Assembly (NCBI RefSeq): GCF_009711055.1
Contig: NZ_WMJY01000025.1
Span: 1 to 42,911, forward strand
Direction: 5' to 3'
Length of the DNA: 42,911 nt
Source: Myroides pelagicus
Lineage (GTDB): Bacteria; Bacteroidota; Bacteroidia; Flavobacteriales; Flavobacteriaceae
A program made the position numbers and the translations under genes. How positions within the stretch are numbered: position 1 is the stretch's first letter; each line of letters begins with the position of its first letter. This document shows, piece by piece, positions 26,570 through 35,300 of this stretch. The notes under the pieces were generated by a model. That model saw only the letters and a list, made by a program, of their open reading frames with translations. It was not told the origin of the DNA and did no database searches.

Positions 26570-26702
26570 CGATTTTTAACTTTGAAGAACATTAATCATA
26601 TTTATAATTTAAACCCTAAAATAAAAATAATTTTTCAAGACACAAACACTCAAATAAACAACAAATCATGATATAAAATTATAAAAACAACTAAATTTTA
26701 CG

Positions 26703-26710
26703 TATATTCG
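26703..26710 (+). promoter_or_regulatory. Possible -7 box for the BetT-like gene
   Basis: TATATTCG differs from TAnnTTTG at one position and is followed by CA, as is usual in Flavobacteria. It lies 58 nt upstream of the ATG at 26769. No -33 TTG was seen. Confidence 0.3.
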
Positions 26711-26768
26711 CAACAAAATAAGTGTTTTCACTCAGAAAACCACATTTTAAATAATTAAAACAAAAATC

Positions 26769-28784
26769 ATGTCTAAATTTCCTAGAATACGTACAACCTT
26801 GAGTAAAGGTGTTATTCTACCAAGTTTAATCTTTATTGTTGGGGTCAGTTTGCTTGCTGCAATCTTCCCTCAAACGACCAATGAACTATTAAATGTAATC
26901 AAAAACTTTATCTTCGTCAACCTCAATTGGATATATGTATGGTCTGTGACTATATTTATTATCTTCTTGATTTATTTAATGGCTAGCAAATACGGTAACA
27001 TTCGCTTAGGAAGAAATAACAGTAAACCTGACTACTCTTTCTTTTCATGGATATCAATGTTATTTGCAGCTGGTATGGGGATTGGGTTAATGTACTTCAG
27101 TGTTGCTGAACCTATCCAACACTATTCAAATGAAGTTTTCAGTGACAATACCGCATTACAGCGCGCACAAGATGCACAAATGTATACCTTCTTTCACTGG
27201 GGGATCCACGCTTGGGCAATTTATGCTATTGTCGGTCTAGCACTATCTTATTTTGCTTATAGATACCGTTTACCTCTATCTTTAAGAAGTTGTTTTTATC
27301 CGCTTTTAAAAGATAAGATTAAAGGAAAATGGGGGAATATGATTGACGTATTCGCCCTATGTAGTACTTTCTTTGGTATTACAACAACATTAGGTTTTGG
27401 TGTTGTACAGATTAACTCTGGACTACAGACCTTAAACATTTTACCTGAAAACAGTTTCATTTATCAAGTACTTATTGTAGCTGTATTAGTTTCTCTATCT
27501 ATTATTTCTGCCGTTAGTGGATTAGACAAAGGTGTAAAACTACTTAGTAGTATTAATATCATTGCTGTAGTCGTATTACTTGTTTTCGTACTTGCTTTAG
27601 GCCCTACGGTTTATTTAATTGGAAGTTTCACAGAAGGTATTGGTAATTATATATCAAACTTCTTTACTTTAACTTTTAGTACACACTCCTTTGATGATAA
27701 AACACAACCATGGTTCTATGACTGGACTATCCTGTACTGGGCATGGTGGATATCATGGTCTCCATACGTAGGATTGTTTATCGCTAAGATCTCTAAAGGA
27801 CGTACTATCCGTGAGTATATTGCTGCTGTATTATTACTACCGACACTTTTCAACTTTATTTGGATGTCCGTATTTGGTAATAGCGCTATATGGTTTGATA
27901 TGAACGTAGCTGACGGTGCATTGAGTGCTATTGCTAGCAACCCAGACGCTTTGATGTTTGAGTTTTTAGAGTACTTACCGCTTAGCTCTATTACTAGTTT
28001 CTTAACTATATCAATTATCATCATATTCTTTGTTACTTCAGCTGACTCAGGAATGTTTGTTATGAACAGTATCTCAACTAAGAACGCTAAAGTATCTCCT
28101 AAATGGCAAACTATCGGATGGGGGGTTTTACTAGCTGTCTTAGCTTTATTATTACTAAATGCAGGTGGATTAGGTGCTTTACAGAGTATGACCTTAATTA
28201 CTGCTCTTCCATTCTCTATTATCATGTTATTGTTTATAGTCAGTCTTATCAAAGCATTGGTTATTGATAAAAATTATTATGAAACTGACTTTTCAACTAC
28301 AACAGTTACTTGGACAGGAGATACATGGAAAGAACGATTGAAACAAATTGTATCCTTTGACGATAAAAAGTCTGTACACGAATTCATTGATACGACAGTC
28401 AAAGATGCCTTTGAAGAACTAGAGACCGAATTTGCTAAAAACAATATTGATGCGGTTATCAATACCTATGAAGGTCCTTATCGTTTAGAGATTGAGATCA
28501 AACACGACTTGGTAAATAACTTTATTTACGGTGTCAGAACAGAATCTAAAGTAGTTTCTGATTACTTATTATCAGAAGAAAACCTACCTGATATTGACGA
28601 TAACAAAACCTTTTACCCGAAAGCTTATTTTGGCGATTATAGACAAGGTTATGATGTCCATATCTTCACTAAAAACGAATTAATTTCTGACGTATTGAAA
28701 CACTACGAAAGATTCCTTGAAATTATCTCTGAAGAGAAAAATGAAATGTTTATCAGTAGTGATTCAAATCACCGTTTAAGATAA
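26769..28784 (+). CDS. betT: BCCT-family choline/betaine transporter (BetT-like)
   Basis: 671 aa with about 12 transmembrane helices in residues ~15-500. BCCT hallmarks include SWISMLFAAGMGIGLMYFSVAEP near residue 95 and the signature helix WTILYWAWWISWSPYVGLFIAKISKGRTIREYI near residue 320. A long cytoplasmic C-terminal extension (~residues 515-671) with WKERLKQIVSFDDKKSVHEFIDTTV, a DLVNNFIYGVRTESKV segment and YDVHIFTKNELISDVLKHYERFLE matches the tail of BetT-type proteins; other BCCT members are shorter. The family imports quaternary ammonium compounds by proton or sodium symport, for osmotic protection or carbon/nitrogen supply. Substrate is inferred, not proven. It is monocistronic, divergent from the two-component genes and followed by a strong bidirectional terminator. 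Confidence 0.93.
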   Translation: MSKFPRIRTTLSKGVILPSLIFIVGVSLLAAIFPQTTNELLNVIKNFIFVNLNWIYVWSVTIFIIFLIYLMASKYGNIRLGRNNSKPDYSFFSWISMLFAAGMGIGLMYFSVAEPIQHYSNEVFSDNTALQRAQDAQMYTFFHWGIHAWAIYAIVGLALSYFAYRYRLPLSLRSCFYPLLKDKIKGKWGNMIDVFALCSTFFGITTTLGFGVVQINSGLQTLNILPENSFIYQVLIVAVLVSLSIISAVSGLDKGVKLLSSINIIAVVVLLVFVLALGPTVYLIGSFTEGIGNYISNFFTLTFSTHSFDDKTQPWFYDWTILYWAWWISWSPYVGLFIAKISKGRTIREYIAAVLLLPTLFNFIWMSVFGNSAIWFDMNVADGALSAIASNPDALMFEFLEYLPLSSITSFLTISIIIIFFVTSADSGMFVMNSISTKNAKVSPKWQTIGWGVLLAVLALLLLNAGGLGALQSMTLITALPFSIIMLLFIVSLIKALVIDKNYYETDFSTTTVTWTGDTWKERLKQIVSFDDKKSVHEFIDTTVKDAFEELETEFAKNNIDAVINTYEGPYRLEIEIKHDLVNNFIYGVRTESKVVSDYLLSEENLPDIDDNKTFYPKAYFGDYRQGYDVHIFTKNELISDVLKHYERFLEIISEEKNEMFISSDSNHRLR

Positions 28785-28823
28785 TATACCACTAGTCAGC
28801 TTGTCTGTCTAGTACCCAAAAAA

Positions 28824-28856
28824 AGAGCCTTATTAGTTTTGAACTAATAAGGCTCT
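28824..28856. terminator. Strong bidirectional terminator between betT and the DUF3179 gene
   Basis: Fifteen-base perfect stem (AGAGCCTTATTAGTT and its complement) with a 3-nt loop, preceded by an A run and followed by a T-rich stretch. It serves the convergent genes on both strands. Confidence 0.9.
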
Positions 28857-28861
28857 CTTTA

Positions 28862-30016
28862 TTATAACAAATCAATAACCTCTGTAGTAGGATGAAAGCG
28901 CTTCCACGAAAACCAATACTCATCTGACAAACGAATGAGTTCTAAATCCTGCTTATCTTCTCCCGATTGATACTTTCCATTCAAGTCCCAACGTTGAGCT
29001 CCTCCTTCTGCTGTAATATATCTAGCTGATAAATCTAACGCTAATTCTTTTCTATGATCCCATCGAAAACCAATCACATTGTTTTGGTGAGCTACTAAAA
29101 AGAAATTAGCAGTTTGGTTCACAACCAATCCTTGAGCCAAAATAGCTTGTTTTAAATAAACAACACTTTTGTTATTTACTTTATCTACAATACCTATCAC
29201 TTGTGTTCTAGCAGGAAAGGTCTTATCCTTATTTTTACTAGATAATCCTGGCGTCAGCTCAGAAGCTACAATCCTCTTCCACAATCCTTTAATTGGAAGT
29301 TCAAAAGGGGTTAAATCTTCTTTTTTCAATACTGGCATAACAGGTTTTTTAATCATTTTCTTTACTTCTTCCCAAGTCGCTATCTGAAAAGGGATAGCCA
29401 TTAATTCACTAGGGTGTAGTTTCCCTATAAGTGACTGGAAGTTAGCCTGCTGATAAAAAGTTCCTGTCTTACGATCAGAAACTATCATATTGGCATGTTT
29501 AAACGAGCTAACATATAAAGGCCCTATATCGGTAACATCAAAGGGAATAATACTTCTACACATTGCACAATAGGTCAACGACACGGTCTTAGAGCCAAAC
29601 TGATCATTGATAATGTGGTGATGGATGACATAATCTAAAGGATAGCACTTTGTCACTCCATTGTACTCTATCACGGCTAGCTCACTGTCATCAAGCAGTA
29701 AACCATCTGTTGTAACTGCTTCCACTTCTGGGAAGTCTACTGCAGCAAACATGCGCTCCTGTGTTAATCGATAAGCCAAGAACACACCCAAAACTGTTAA
29801 TACAAAAGCAATACAACTCAACCAATACCTGTGGTAAGACCAATAAAATGTCAATCCCCCTGCAATTAATAAAATTATAATTGCCCATGGTAAGCGTACC
29901 CTGTTCATATAATATACCCAGCGAATCGGTACAAACTCTAACATCGTCATATAAACACCTGACAAACCTATCAATATAGATAAAACACTCAAGCAAACTA
30001 AAACTACTATTTCCAT
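28862..30016 (-). CDS. DUF3179 membrane protein
   Basis: 384 aa. Three N-terminal transmembrane helices (residues ~3-22, ~42-60 and ~66-84) are followed by a DUF3179 domain from about residue 95: LAVIEYNGVTKCYPLDYVIHHHIINDQ, VSLTYCAMCRSIIPFD with the CxxC pair, a FKHANMIVSDRKTGTFYQQ segment and RTQVIGIVD. The family is widespread, usually extracytoplasmic or secreted, and of unknown function; the CxxC and His residues suggest metal or redox chemistry. The TM-anchored form is the usual Bacteroidota version. It sits alone between terminators. Confidence 0.87.
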   Translation of the reverse strand: MEIVVLVCLSVLSILIGLSGVYMTMLEFVPIRWVYYMNRVRLPWAIIILLIAGGLTFYWSYHRYWLSCIAFVLTVLGVFLAYRLTQERMFAAVDFPEVEAVTTDGLLLDDSELAVIEYNGVTKCYPLDYVIHHHIINDQFGSKTVSLTYCAMCRSIIPFDVTDIGPLYVSSFKHANMIVSDRKTGTFYQQANFQSLIGKLHPSELMAIPFQIATWEEVKKMIKKPVMPVLKKEDLTPFELPIKGLWKRIVASELTPGLSSKNKDKTFPARTQVIGIVDKVNNKSVVYLKQAILAQGLVVNQTANFFLVAHQNNVIGFRWDHRKELALDLSARYITAEGGAQRWDLNGKYQSGEDKQDLELIRLSDEYWFSWKRFHPTTEVIDLL

Positions 30017-30088
30017 CTTTTTCCTTTTTTACAAAGGACAATTTACTTCATTTTAACAATATATTTACAGCATCTATACCAAAAAAAA

Positions 30089-30124
30089 TAAAGCCCCCTA
30101 CTCATAAATGAATAGAGGGCTTTT
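30089..30124 (-). terminator. Terminator of the nhaA-DUF389 operon
   Basis: Stem AAGCCC/GGGCTT extended by partial inner pairing (TCAT/ATGA), followed on the minus strand by TTTATTTTTTTT. It lies about 20 nt past the DUF389 stop codon. Confidence 0.82.
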
Positions 30125-30144
30125 GATATATTTTGATTAATAAG

Positions 30145-31467
30145 TTACTCCTTAACGGGTACAATTGGTTGATAGGTATTTACGACCAATACAGTATCTA
30201 CTTGTAAACGAGCCTTTAGCCATGTACTAATACGCAGCTTTTCAGCATTAATAGGTACTACACTATCTTTATACATCAACAACCAATCTACACGTGACTG
30301 ATCCACTGCTGTATTTCGTTCTACTTTTCCTAAGGTTACTTCTTCCAGTGAAGGAAACAATACGCCAATTTCTTTCACTAGACCTGGCTCTGTAACTTTA
30401 TACTTTGCCAATTCATGTTTGAGTTCATTGATGATTACATCTTTCTCTGATAGACTACTATTTTGTTTATTAATTTCCTTCATGATTTCAGACTTGATGT
30501 CTTGTTCATCTTGCTTGAAAGTCAAAGAAACATTATCTACTCCTTTATCCTGAAGTAAACGATTATACATCTCTATATTCTCCTTTGTCAACTTCTTATC
30601 TAAGAAAGCTAATTCCACCTTACGTGGTGTAGAATTATAATTAATCTTTTTGTAGATAACAGTAACCCCTCTAGCAGTAAACTCAGTATTGATAAACTCC
30701 TCAACAGTCTTCGTAAATTTTTTCTCATTAAATAAGTTATATGCCAAGTAGAAACTTGGTATAATCAATACAAGAATCAACAAACTAATACCATATCGTA
30801 TGCGCTTTTCCTTTTCTGTATCTAATGTAGTTGCTGTAGGGTACTTCAAATATTTAATCACTAAGAATGTAGCTATACAAATAAAGAAACAGTTAATCAT
30901 ATATAGATAAAATGCTCCTAAAAAGTAGCTGAAATTGAAAGTAGCTAAACCATATCCTGCTGTACACAGAGGAGGCATCAAGGCTGTAGCAATCGCTACT
31001 CCTGGAATAGGGTTTCCTTTCTCTACACGAGTAATTGAAATCACTCCCACTAATCCACCAAAAAAGGCAATCAACACGTCATAAATCGTCGGAGCAGTAC
31101 GAGCAAGTAATTCTGATTGTACATCTTTAAATGGGCTTAAATAAAAATAAACTGAAGAGACAACTAAACTTACAATTGTCGCTACTACCAAATTTTTAAT
31201 AGAAATCTTCAATAATAGAAAGTTATAGGTGCCAAGTGCAAAACCTGCTCCTACAATAGGCCCCATCAATGGAGAAATCAACATGGCTCCAATTACCACC
31301 GCTGTGGAATTGACATTTAACCCTATCGATGCAATAATAATTGCACATGCCAAAATCCAAAGATTTGCCCCTTTAAAAGCTATATTAGCTCTTATACTTT
31401 CAAGGACTTTCTCCCCCTTCTCCTCTCCTTTGTGAAGATTGATGTAATCAAAAAACTTATTAGTCAT
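30145..31467 (-). CDS. DUF389 (TIGR00341-type) membrane protein
   Basis: 440 aa. A short cytoplasmic N-terminus is followed by five or six hydrophobic helices (residues ~28-245) with the family hallmarks NVNSTAVVIGAMLISPLMGPIVGAGFALG and a GIATALMPPLCTAGYGLA-like block. Residues ~250-440 form a soluble C-terminal part with coiled-coil character and a closing beta region (SRVDWLLMYKDSVV). The function of the family is unknown; a role in ion transport or osmotic balance has been suggested only from its membrane nature. It starts 8 nt after nhaA and almost certainly shares its transcript. Confidence 0.87.
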   Translation of the reverse strand: MTNKFFDYINLHKGEEKGEKVLESIRANIAFKGANLWILACAIIIASIGLNVNSTAVVIGAMLISPLMGPIVGAGFALGTYNFLLLKISIKNLVVATIVSLVVSSVYFYLSPFKDVQSELLARTAPTIYDVLIAFFGGLVGVISITRVEKGNPIPGVAIATALMPPLCTAGYGLATFNFSYFLGAFYLYMINCFFICIATFLVIKYLKYPTATTLDTEKEKRIRYGISLLILVLIIPSFYLAYNLFNEKKFTKTVEEFINTEFTARGVTVIYKKINYNSTPRKVELAFLDKKLTKENIEMYNRLLQDKGVDNVSLTFKQDEQDIKSEIMKEINKQNSSLSEKDVIINELKHELAKYKVTEPGLVKEIGVLFPSLEEVTLGKVERNTAVDQSRVDWLLMYKDSVVPINAEKLRISTWLKARLQVDTVLVVNTYQPIVPVKE

Positions 31468-31475
31468 TTAAATTA

Positions 31476-32798
31476 TTATTTCGTCGACTTACTCAAAACC
31501 ATATAGCCTAGTACACCACCAATGATGGATGCTACAAAAATACCTATCTTTGCTTGAGTCATGTACTCTTCATTAGTGAATGCTAGTGAAGTTACAAACA
31601 AAGACATTGTGAATCCTATAGAAGCTAGTAAACCTAGTCCTAATAGATTTTTCACATTCATTCCTTCAGGGAAAGGAGCTACTTTTAATTTTACTAAAAG
31701 CACTGTAAATCCTACTACCCCTACTACTTTTCCTACTAATAAACCAAGGGCTACACCGATAGCTACATTAGTGCTAAACAAGTGATCCATATCAATATCC
31801 AAAGATACCCCCGCATTAGCTAAAGCAAATATAGGAATAATTAAATAGGTAACCATCGGGTGCATCATATGCTCCAAACGTTGCAATGGTGGCGTAGCAG
31901 CACTACTTGTATGCTCTATTTCTTCTAAGATATGCAACTGTTCGTTTGTCAATGTAGGAATTTTGTCATTCGGATCAATCCCTCTAAACTTATCTAGCAA
32001 ACTCTGCATTTTATCACCATATACTTTCTCGCTAATTCTCACATTTGCAGGAATTGTAAAGGCTGCTAATACTGCTGCAATTGTCGCGTGTACTCCTGAA
32101 AGCAAAAATGCTGTCCAAACTCCACCAATACCTAAAATTGCATAAAACAAGATATTTCTAACTCCCATTTTATTCCCTAAGTACATCACTAATAAAATAG
32201 CTGCACCTATGATTAAATGTAACGTAGAAATCTCTGATGTATAGAAGAAAGCTATCACTAGTACCGCTCCTAAATCATCTACAATTGCCAATGCTGTTAA
32301 GAAAACTTTTAATGTCAATGGAATACGACTTCCTAATAAATACAAAACTCCCAATGCAAAGGCAATATCTGTTGCCATAGGAATTCCCCATCCGCTAGAA
32401 GCCTCTCCCGAAGTGTTTAATATCACATATATTAATGCAGGAACTATCATTCCTCCCAATGCCGCTCCAATTGGAAGCATTGCTTTGCGTGGGTTTGATA
32501 ATTCTCCAGCTACAATCTCTCTTTTTAATTCTAGTCCTACGACAAAGAAAAAGATAGCCATTAACCCGTCATTAATCCAGTGGTGAATGCTATATTCAAA
32601 GAAGCTATTGCCTGCCCATTGAAATCCAAATTTATACTCTAGTATGTGATGGTACTGTTCTTTAAATGATGTGTTTGCTAATATTAACGCTATAATCACA
32701 CTAATACCAAGAACGATACCTCCAGATTTTTCTTGTTGCATAAATCGCTGTATCGGTGATACCATCCTCTCAATAGGTGTTTTGTCCAATTGCCTCAT
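31476..32798 (-). CDS. nhaA: Na+/H+ antiporter NhaA
   Basis: 440 aa with about 12 transmembrane helices. The family markers are present: MATDIAFALGVL with the conserved Asp in helix IV, ALAIVDDLGAVLVIAFFYT with the paired Asp residues in helix V that bind sodium and protons, and LLVGKVVGV with the Lys of helix X. A hydrophilic loop of ~50 residues (LDKFRGIDPNDKIPTLTNEQLHILEEIEHTSSAATPPLQRLEHMMHP) links the two halves and is typical of the longer Bacteroidota NhaA proteins. It exchanges internal sodium for external protons for pH and salt homeostasis. It leads an operon with the DUF389 gene and has the best promoter match in the window. Confidence 0.96.
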   Translation of the reverse strand: MRQLDKTPIERMVSPIQRFMQQEKSGGIVLGISVIIALILANTSFKEQYHHILEYKFGFQWAGNSFFEYSIHHWINDGLMAIFFFVVGLELKREIVAGELSNPRKAMLPIGAALGGMIVPALIYVILNTSGEASSGWGIPMATDIAFALGVLYLLGSRIPLTLKVFLTALAIVDDLGAVLVIAFFYTSEISTLHLIIGAAILLVMYLGNKMGVRNILFYAILGIGGVWTAFLLSGVHATIAAVLAAFTIPANVRISEKVYGDKMQSLLDKFRGIDPNDKIPTLTNEQLHILEEIEHTSSAATPPLQRLEHMMHPMVTYLIIPIFALANAGVSLDIDMDHLFSTNVAIGVALGLLVGKVVGVVGFTVLLVKLKVAPFPEGMNVKNLLGLGLLASIGFTMSLFVTSLAFTNEEYMTQAKIGIFVASIIGGVLGYMVLSKSTK

Positions 32799-32843
32799 AG
32801 ATAATTAATTTCTTTTTAAAATGTTATAATTTACTTCGTTTGC

Positions 32844-32873
32844 CAAAAATAAAAATTTAATTTAATTACCAAA
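32844..32873 (-). promoter_or_regulatory. Promoter of the nhaA operon
   Basis: On the minus strand TTTG (32870-32873) and TATTTTTG (32844-32851) match the Bacteroidota -33 and -7 elements with an 18-nt spacer. The predicted start is about 40 nt upstream of the nhaA ATG. Confidence 0.6.
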
Positions 32874-32965
32874 GAAAAGTCTAGCCTTCACTTGGTTTAT
32901 TAAGAAGTTTTAACAATCGCAAAATTGTGATATTCATAGTTTTGCAACGATATTAATCTTTTTTA

Positions 32966-33511
32966 CTATTTTTCTTCATCGTGTTTTACCCACAATAATC
33001 GAGAAGTATCATATCCAACTTGTTTTGCTAAAGCTAAATATTGTTCCTTTATAGCTTCTGGAATGGTTGTCTCTCTTGACAATATCCACAAGTAGTCTAA
33101 ATTTTTTCCTGCTACTAGAGCATACCTATAGTCTTCGTCTAAAGCTATCACATTGTATCCCGAATAAAAGGGACCAAAGAAACTCACCTTTAGGGCTGCA
33201 GTCTTTTGATCGTCTCTAAACTTAGCTGTTCCTTCCGCTTGTTTCCACTGTTTTGTTACATAATTATACCCTCGATTAATGACTTGAATATTCCCACTTT
33301 TGTCCAAGCTATAGGTAGCCGTCGTATTGTCTAAATCCTTTTCAAACTTAAAATCAAAACGTGCTACCTCATACCACTTTCCTAGATAACGGTCAACATC
33401 AAAGTTGGTCACCGGAACTGCTTTCTCTGGTATAACTTCTTTATTACATCCTGCAAACACAAGTGTTAAAATCATTGCTAAACCTAATTGTAAAATTGAA
33501 TTGAATCTCAT
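32966..33511 (-). CDS. blc: Blc-like bacterial lipocalin
   Basis: 181 aa. The lipoprotein signal ends at Cys21 (LVFAGC), and the mature protein is an eight-stranded lipocalin. Diagnostic pieces are VDRYLGKWYEVARFDFKFEKDL, with the conserved GxW, then NRGYNYVTKQWKQAEGTAKF, FFGPFYSGYNVIALDEDYRYALVAG, and YLWILSRETTIPE. These match the Blc/apolipoprotein D subgroup, which binds lipids such as lysophospholipids at the outer membrane and is often induced by envelope stress. The gene is single, with a TATATTTG -7 box and a nearby TTG upstream. Confidence 0.93.
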   Translation of the reverse strand: MRFNSILQLGLAMILTLVFAGCNKEVIPEKAVPVTNFDVDRYLGKWYEVARFDFKFEKDLDNTTATYSLDKSGNIQVINRGYNYVTKQWKQAEGTAKFRDDQKTAALKVSFFGPFYSGYNVIALDEDYRYALVAGKNLDYLWILSRETTIPEAIKEQYLALAKQVGYDTSRLLWVKHDEEK

Positions 33512-33530
33512 ACTTTTTCTTGTTTGGGAT

Positions 33531-33557
33531 CAAATATAAACAACTTTACTGCTACAA
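33531..33557 (-). promoter_or_regulatory. Candidate promoter of the lipocalin gene
   Basis: Minus-strand TATATTTG (33531-33538) is an exact TAnnTTTG match 20 nt upstream of the ATG. A TTG lies at 33555-33557, 16 nt further upstream, slightly short for the usual spacing. Confidence 0.45.
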
Positions 33558-34034
33558 TACATCTTATATAGAATTATTTTAAATAACATTTTATTTTCTA
33601 CTAATAAATTCTCAATTGACTACGCTTTGGTTAATTACTCAAAAATTTACGTCTCGAATTTTATTCTCCTTTAGGTTATTTGTTGCCAACGTTGCAGAAA
33701 TAGTGCAGTATACCTCCAGAATACCTCCCAAAAACGCTTCTCTTGGCAAGAAAAGGTCAAGAATACTGCACGTATACCTCAACCATCCCCCCATAAAAGA
33801 AGGAAAAAGAAACTATGTGAATATATCAAACGAAAAAAGAAAAAGAGTTACCCTCCACTTTACATATTTAATACTCCCTATTTAAAAGCGTTTGCTATTG
33901 AGATTATTCACTTATTCTTAATATTCATTCTTCGTCCTACTAAAAATACTTTAGTATCTTGCCTTGCGAAACAATAAAACAATCGCTGAGGCCTTAGTTA
34001 ATCTTATTTGAAGGCTAAGCAATTCAACAGATTT
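33558..34034. other. Intergenic region with dispersed repeat copy B and the chrA leader
   Basis: About 480 bp between lipocalin and chrA. It holds repeat copy B (33682-33776). Just before chrA an imperfect hairpin may form from GCTGAGGCCTT (33985) and AAGGCTAAGC (34011). An 89-codon frame at 33616-33885 runs through the repeat and is not credible as a gene. No clear promoter box is seen; TATCTTGC near 33957 is only a partial match. Confidence 0.5.
33682..33776 (+). repeat. Dispersed intergenic repeat, copy B
   Basis: Aligns with the reverse strand of 14500-14594 over about 95 bp. The arms GTTGCCAA (33682-33689), GTGCAGTAT (33703-33711), TCTTGGCAAG (33741-33750) and ATACTGCAC (33763-33771) keep the same order and nearly the same spacing as in copy A. 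Pairing of arm 1 with 3 and of arm 2 with 4 is interleaved, which as RNA could give a pseudoknot or two alternative folds. Both copies also share the CACGTATA motif at or next to the last or second arm. Confidence 0.65.
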
Positions 34035-35159
34035 ATGAAAGAAACCATTTCGTTAAGAGAATTAGCCGCTGTATTTTTCAAACTGGGAGTTATTGGCTTT
34101 GGAGGACCTGCTGCTCACATAGCCATGATGCAAAGAGAAGTTGTAGAAAAACGCAATTGGATGGATCAACAAGAGTTTCTCGACTTAATCGGAATCACAA
34201 ACCTTATACCTGGTCCAAATAGTACTGAACTTGCTATACATATCGGATATACGGCTAGAGGGTGGAAAGGACTATTAATAGCAGGACTCTGTTTTATATT
34301 ACCTGCAGTTGGGATTACAGGAACGCTTGCTTACTTCTACACCTTATATGGAAAACTACCACAAGTCGAACTTTTCATCTATGGTTTAAAACCAGCTATT
34401 ATTGTAATTATCGGACTTTTAGTATACAAACTAAGTGTCAAATTATTCACCAACATATGGCTGACTATCCTAGGAATAAGTATATTTTTTCTTTCACTAT
34501 TTGGATTATCAGAGCTCACATTACTAATCACAGCTGCAGCTATAGCAGCCACTTATCACTTCATTAAAAAGAGAAAAAGCACTAATTTATACAGCCTAGT
34601 TCCTTTTGCCCTATTGACTAGCGATAGTATCAACATCAAGTTATTTTTTACTTTTCTCAAGATTGGGAGTATTTTATATGGTAGTGGGTATGTCTTATTT
34701 TCTTTTATAGAAACAGAACTAGTATCTAAAGGATTTTTGACAACTAATCAGCTCATTGATGCCATTACAGTTGGTCAAATCACACCAGGCCCTGTATTTT
34801 CCTCTGTGACTTTTGTTGGCTATCAAATAAATGGCTGGCCAGGAGCAATCTATTCTACCATTGCTATTTTCTTGCCGTCATTTCTCTTTGTCATACTTAT
34901 CAAACCACTGGTTCATCGATTAAAAAATTCTGATTTGTTTCAACTTATTCTAAAAAGTGTGAATGTAGCTGCTGTTGCTTTAATTGCTACAACTTGTATT
35001 TCATTAATCAAAGAATCAATAACTGATGGTCCTAATCTATTAATAGCTTTAATCATTTTGGGTATAATGCTACTACACAAAAATATCAATACAGGATTAG
35101 TATTAGTGATCAGTATGCTTTTGGGATTTGGTATTAAACTATTTAGTGCGTTTGGATAA
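34035..35159 (+). CDS. chrA: Chromate transporter ChrA
   Basis: 374 aa from the ATG at 34035; the frame extends 9 codons further to a TTG at 34008, but that start is less likely. This is the long, two-domain CHR form with about 10-12 transmembrane helices. The first half has FFKLGVIGFGGPAAHIAMM and GLTNLIPGPNSTELAIHIGY-like motifs, and the second half repeats them as FLKIGSILYGSGYVLFSF and ITVGQITPGPVFSSVTFVGYQINGWPGA. The family exports chromate, although many members in unstressed bacteria may handle other oxyanions such as sulfate. It is a single gene, convergent with the phosphodiesterase operon. Confidence 0.94.
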   Translation: MKETISLRELAAVFFKLGVIGFGGPAAHIAMMQREVVEKRNWMDQQEFLDLIGITNLIPGPNSTELAIHIGYTARGWKGLLIAGLCFILPAVGITGTLAYFYTLYGKLPQVELFIYGLKPAIIVIIGLLVYKLSVKLFTNIWLTILGISIFFLSLFGLSELTLLITAAAIAATYHFIKKRKSTNLYSLVPFALLTSDSINIKLFFTFLKIGSILYGSGYVLFSFIETELVSKGFLTTNQLIDAITVGQITPGPVFSSVTFVGYQINGWPGAIYSTIAIFLPSFLFVILIKPLVHRLKNSDLFQLILKSVNVAAVALIATTCISLIKESITDGPNLLIALIILGIMLLHKNINTGLVLVISMLLGFGIKLFSAFG

Positions 35160-35162
35160 AAA

Positions 35163-35196
35163 AGTCAATGCTTCGAATAAATCCAAAGCATTGACT
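35163..35196. terminator. Terminator between chrA and the phosphodiesterase gene
   Basis: Eleven-base perfect stem (AGTCAATGCTT and its complement) with a 12-nt loop. On the minus strand it is followed by a run of six T residues, so it best terminates the phosphodiesterase operon; on the plus strand it starts 3 nt after the chrA stop but has no T run. Confidence 0.7.
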
Positions 35197-35300
35197 ATCA
35201 AAATAAATAAACGATAAAATTGGTTTCCCATTTAGATTCACCTACTAAACTAGTAAATAAATGAGGAGGTTAGCGTACAAAGCAATTAAAAAGAGTTACT

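Noticed and set aside
27716..28252. 178-codon frame opposite betT
   Set aside because: Antisense to conserved transmembrane segments of the transporter; no family features of its own.
29691..30041. 116-codon minus-strand frame overlapping the DUF3179 start
   Set aside because: Out-of-frame shadow of the DUF3179 transmembrane region with a cysteine- and arginine-rich translation lacking any domain.
33616..33885. 89-codon frame on the plus strand between lipocalin and chrA
   Set aside because: It runs through the dispersed repeat, has a low-complexity, Lys/Arg-rich translation and no recognisable domain or promoter.
34008..34034. TTG start extending ChrA by 9 codons
   Set aside because: The extension (MKAKQFNRF) is not seen in the family as I know it, and an ATG follows at 34035.
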